Shown piece by piece: positions 6,636-8,050 of a stretch of DNA of 8,050 nucleotides. The position numbers were made by a program, and so were the translations under genes. The stretch's first letter is position 1. Each line of letters starts with the position of its first letter. This stretch comes from Nitrospiraceae bacterium (lineage in GTDB: Bacteria; Nitrospirota; Thermodesulfovibrionia; UBA6902), in contig CP070644.1 of assembly GCA_020354155.1 (NCBI GenBank), positions 190,383 to 198,432 of the forward strand, given 5' to 3'. The notes beneath the pieces were generated by a model. It made no database searches. It saw only the letters and a program-made list of their open reading frames with translations, and had not been told where the DNA came from.

Positions 6636-7151
6636 TTACTCCAGTCTTCGTTTTGCCAGCACCACTGCCCCGATAATAGCAACAAGCAGGACCAGGGATG
6701 CCACTTCAAAGGGAAAAAGATATTCCGTATATAATATTTTTCCGATAGCCATTAAATTGCCATCCCCATTGACTGCATCTTCTGAATACCTTCCAAGAGG
6801 CGCAAGCACAATCACCTTACCGACAATTAAACATAAAAAGATGGCCAGCAGCGCTCCAGCACCGGCACCAAGAGGCCACTGCGTCTGAAACTTCTTTACC
6901 CGCTCCTCATTTCGAAGATTGAGAAGCATAATCACGAAAAGAAAGAGTACCAGAATTGCTCCGGCATAGACAATAATCTGAACTGCTGCAAGAAACTCGG
7001 CATTGAGAAAGAGATAAAGCCCTGCAATATGCACAAAGAGGACAAGCATCCACAGGACGCTGTGTATAGGATCCTTCCTCGTCACAACGAGGACAGAAAG
7101 CCCTGTCAGCATGACAGCAAAATATCCGAAAAAGAACTGTGCTGTGCTCAT
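6636..7151 (-). CDS. nuoJ: NADH-quinone oxidoreductase subunit J
   Basis: This 171-residue protein has about five membrane helices. NuoJ (ND6 homologue) sits between NuoH and NuoK and helps link quinone chemistry to proton transfer. The conserved third helix is clear: NAEFLAAVQIIVYAGAILVL (50-69), with Glu52 and Tyr62 in the region that forms the pi-bulge in solved structures. The N-terminal GYFAVMLTGLSVLVVTRKDPIHSVL segment is also typical. The ATG overlaps the nuoI stop in an ATGA, giving tight coupling, and AAGGTGG lies four bases upstream as a Shine-Dalgarno. The C-terminus is variable in this family; here it ends AKRRLE. The 73-bp spacer before nuoK contains no recognisable element besides the nuoK ribosome site. 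Confidence 0.95.
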   Translation of the reverse strand: MSTAQFFFGYFAVMLTGLSVLVVTRKDPIHSVLWMLVLFVHIAGLYLFLNAEFLAAVQIIVYAGAILVLFLFVIMLLNLRNEERVKKFQTQWPLGAGAGALLAIFLCLIVGKVIVLAPLGRYSEDAVNGDGNLMAIGKILYTEYLFPFEVASLVLLVAIIGAVVLAKRRLE

Positions 7152-7696
7152 TTGTCCACCTTCTTCTCAGAGCGGGGGTCCACCGTCACTCCAAAATCCG
7201 CGGCCTTCGGTCCCCAGAATTTTTCAAAATATTCTTTTCCCTTCGGCCCTGCCATATATTTGTCCCAGTTCTCAAGAAGCCGGTCTTTGTTGAAATAAAA
7301 TTCATCCCTGCTGTAGCCTGAGTATTCGAAGTGATCAGTGAGCACAACAGCGCCGTAGGGGCATGCCTCAACGCAGAGGGCGCAGTAGACACAGCGCAGG
7401 ACTTCTATCTCATATCTGTCCACGATTTTTTCGTGATCTTCGCCTTCACTGGTATAAATATGAATACACTGGGCAGGGCAAATAGCTGCACAGAGACCAC
7501 ATCCAACGCATTTTTCCTTTCCCGTTACCTCATTCCTGACCAGGGCATGAAGGCCACGGGCCCCTGGTACCGGATCACGCTTTTCATCAGGATACTGCCT
7601 GGTTACAGGCGGAGTAAAGAGGTGCTTCAGGGTAAGAGCAAGCCCCTGCAGAATCTCAATGAATAAAACTTTTTTAATCAGTTCAGGAAAAGTCAT
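7148..7696 (-). CDS. nuoI: NADH-quinone oxidoreductase subunit I (2x[4Fe-4S])
   Basis: This 182-residue ferredoxin-like subunit carries clusters N6a and N6b, which pass electrons toward N2 and quinone at the base of the peripheral arm. Two classical motifs are intact: Cys63, 66, 69, 73 (EKCVGCGLCAAICP) and Cys102, 105, 108, 112 (LRCVYCALCVEACP); as in other bis-[4Fe-4S] ferredoxins, the fourth Cys of each motif should ligate the other cluster. The amphipathic N-terminal helix (LIKKVLFIEILQGLALTLKHLF) anchors it to the membrane, and the TPPVTRQYPDEK segment is usual for NuoI. The ATG at 7696 is preceded by no recognisable Shine-Dalgarno (the 26 bases upstream are A+T-rich with no GGAG-like stretch), which is odd among these genes. 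An inverted-repeat element ends just beyond those bases. The TGA overlaps the nuoJ ATG. Confidence 0.97.
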   Translation of the reverse strand: MTFPELIKKVLFIEILQGLALTLKHLFTPPVTRQYPDEKRDPVPGARGLHALVRNEVTGKEKCVGCGLCAAICPAQCIHIYTSEGEDHEKIVDRYEIEVLRCVYCALCVEACPYGAVVLTDHFEYSGYSRDEFYFNKDRLLENWDKYMAGPKGKEYFEKFWGPKAADFGVTVDPRSEKKVDK

Positions 7697-7722
7697 AGCT
7701 ATAAAAACGTGATTATCAATTC

Positions 7723-7803
7723 TCTGTCATTCCGGCAATTCTTGAGCCGGAATCAAGGCTTTTTAAAATCCTCTGAATGCCGGATCGAGTCCTGCATGAC
7801 AGA
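7723..7803. repeat. 81-bp MITE/REP-like inverted-repeat element between nuoH and nuoI
   Basis: Perfect 8-bp terminal inverted repeats, TCTGTCAT (7723-7730) and ATGACAGA (7796-7803), bound the element. Its left half holds a perfect 8-bp hairpin, ATTCCGGC (7729-7736) and GCCGGAAT (7746-7753), with a 9-base loop. The right half, GCCGGATCGAGTCCTGCATGAC, is a degenerate counterpart of the same kind of arm. The ends share TGTCATT with the element at 6097-6194, but the interior differs, so it looks like a related or parallel family rather than a copy. No coding sequence and no clear target duplication are visible. A rightward-reading hairpin followed by CAAGGCTTTTT is not positioned as a simple terminator for the nuo strand. 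Confidence 0.65.
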
Positions 7804-7875
7804 ATAGGCAATGAATTAACAGAAATTTACAGATCATTATTCCTTAATTTTGCATTTTGATCTTTCATTTTTTAT
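7804..7875. other. A+T-rich tract just after nuoH
   Basis: These 72 bases lie between the nuoH stop and the inverted-repeat element. They are very A+T-rich, with loosely repeated TTTGCATTTTGATCTTTCA-type motifs on the plus strand. A minus-strand ATG here opens only 13 codons (MKDQNAKLRNNDL), too short and without context to call a gene. The tract looks like a low-complexity repeat remnant rather than a promoter. Confidence 0.4.
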
Positions 7876-8050
7876 TTATAAAATCTTCACCAGACCCGTC
7901 ACAATAATATTCGCCAGTGCAAGCGGTATGAACAGCTTCCAACCAAGGGACATGAGCTGATCATACCTGTACCGCGGCAGTGTGGCCCTTATCCAGAAAT
8001 AGAAGAAGATAAATCCATAAATCTTGAGCAAAAACCAGATAAGTCCGGAA
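7876..8050 (-). CDS. nuoH: NADH-quinone oxidoreductase subunit H, C-terminal 57 residues (partial)
   Basis: The frame enters from the right edge and stops with TAA at 7878-7876. The 57 residues include WIRATLPRYRYDQLMSLGWK, the strongly conserved C-terminal signature of NuoH (ND1 homologue), followed by a final membrane helix (LFIPLALANIIVTGLVKIL). NuoH forms much of the quinone-binding chamber at the junction of the peripheral and membrane arms; the quinone-site residues lie outside the window. Its place directly before nuoI is canonical. A 179-bp gap to nuoI, unusually long for this gene pair, is filled by an A+T-rich tract and the element at 7723-7803. Confidence 0.95.
   Translation of the reverse strand, partial: SGLIWFLLKIYGFIFFYFWIRATLPRYRYDQLMSLGWKLFIPLALANIIVTGLVKIL

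Noticed and set aside
7804..7875. 13-codon minus-strand mini-ORF (MKDQNAKLRNNDL) after nuoH
   Set aside because: It is too short, lies in a low-complexity A+T tract and has no Shine-Dalgarno.
1..8050. CRISPR array, phage integration site, transposase or defence genes
   Set aside because: No regular direct repeats with spacers, no duplicated tRNA 3' end and no coding sequence of these types are present on either strand.

Overview
The window is dominated by the distal half of a respiratory complex I (NADH:quinone oxidoreductase, nuo) operon, all on the minus strand and read right to left: nuoH (only the last 57 residues are inside the window), nuoI, nuoJ, nuoK, nuoL, nuoM, nuoN. Each subunit is intact, has close to its family's usual length and keeps the charged residues expected for proton pumping, so this looks like a working complex I membrane arm. 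It has one copy each of NuoL, NuoM and NuoN in canonical order, with no extra NuoM. nuoI/nuoJ (ATGA overlap), nuoM/nuoN (TGATG overlap) and nuoL/nuoM (3-nt gap) are tightly coupled.

Two longer gaps interrupt the operon. Both are filled largely by a short, non-coding, inverted-repeat element: 6097-6194 between nuoK and nuoL, and 7723-7803 between nuoH and nuoI. Both begin and end in TGTCAT/ATGACA and look like MITE- or REP-like repeats rather than genes. They are the main non-standard content of the window.

Beyond nuoN on the same strand lie a complete tRNA-Leu(GAG) gene with encoded CCA (926-1010) and its own likely promoter, a 332-bp A+T-rich intergenic stretch (594-925) with a candidate extended -10 promoter, a perfect 12-bp palindrome and four scattered ATCCAGA repeats, and then the first 197 codons of a PAS-domain sensory protein (1-593) that runs off the left edge. 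That gene probably encodes a sensor histidine kinase or a related signalling protein, but its output domain is outside the window.

The organism is a bacterium of moderate G+C with a full-type Nuo operon. The NuoI and NuoK sequence style, the Cys-motif PAS protein and the short TGTCATT-type repeats fit Nitrospirota or a deltaproteobacterial-type lineage (Desulfobacterota), but this is inference from general resemblance. I see no phage genes, transposase, CRISPR array, toxin-antitoxin pair or defence system, and no evidence of a new multi-gene system. The items most worth a second look are the paired inverted-repeat elements inside the operon, the missing Shine-Dalgarno of nuoI next to one of them, the misplaced Shine-Dalgarno sequences before the PAS gene, and the start codon of nuoK.
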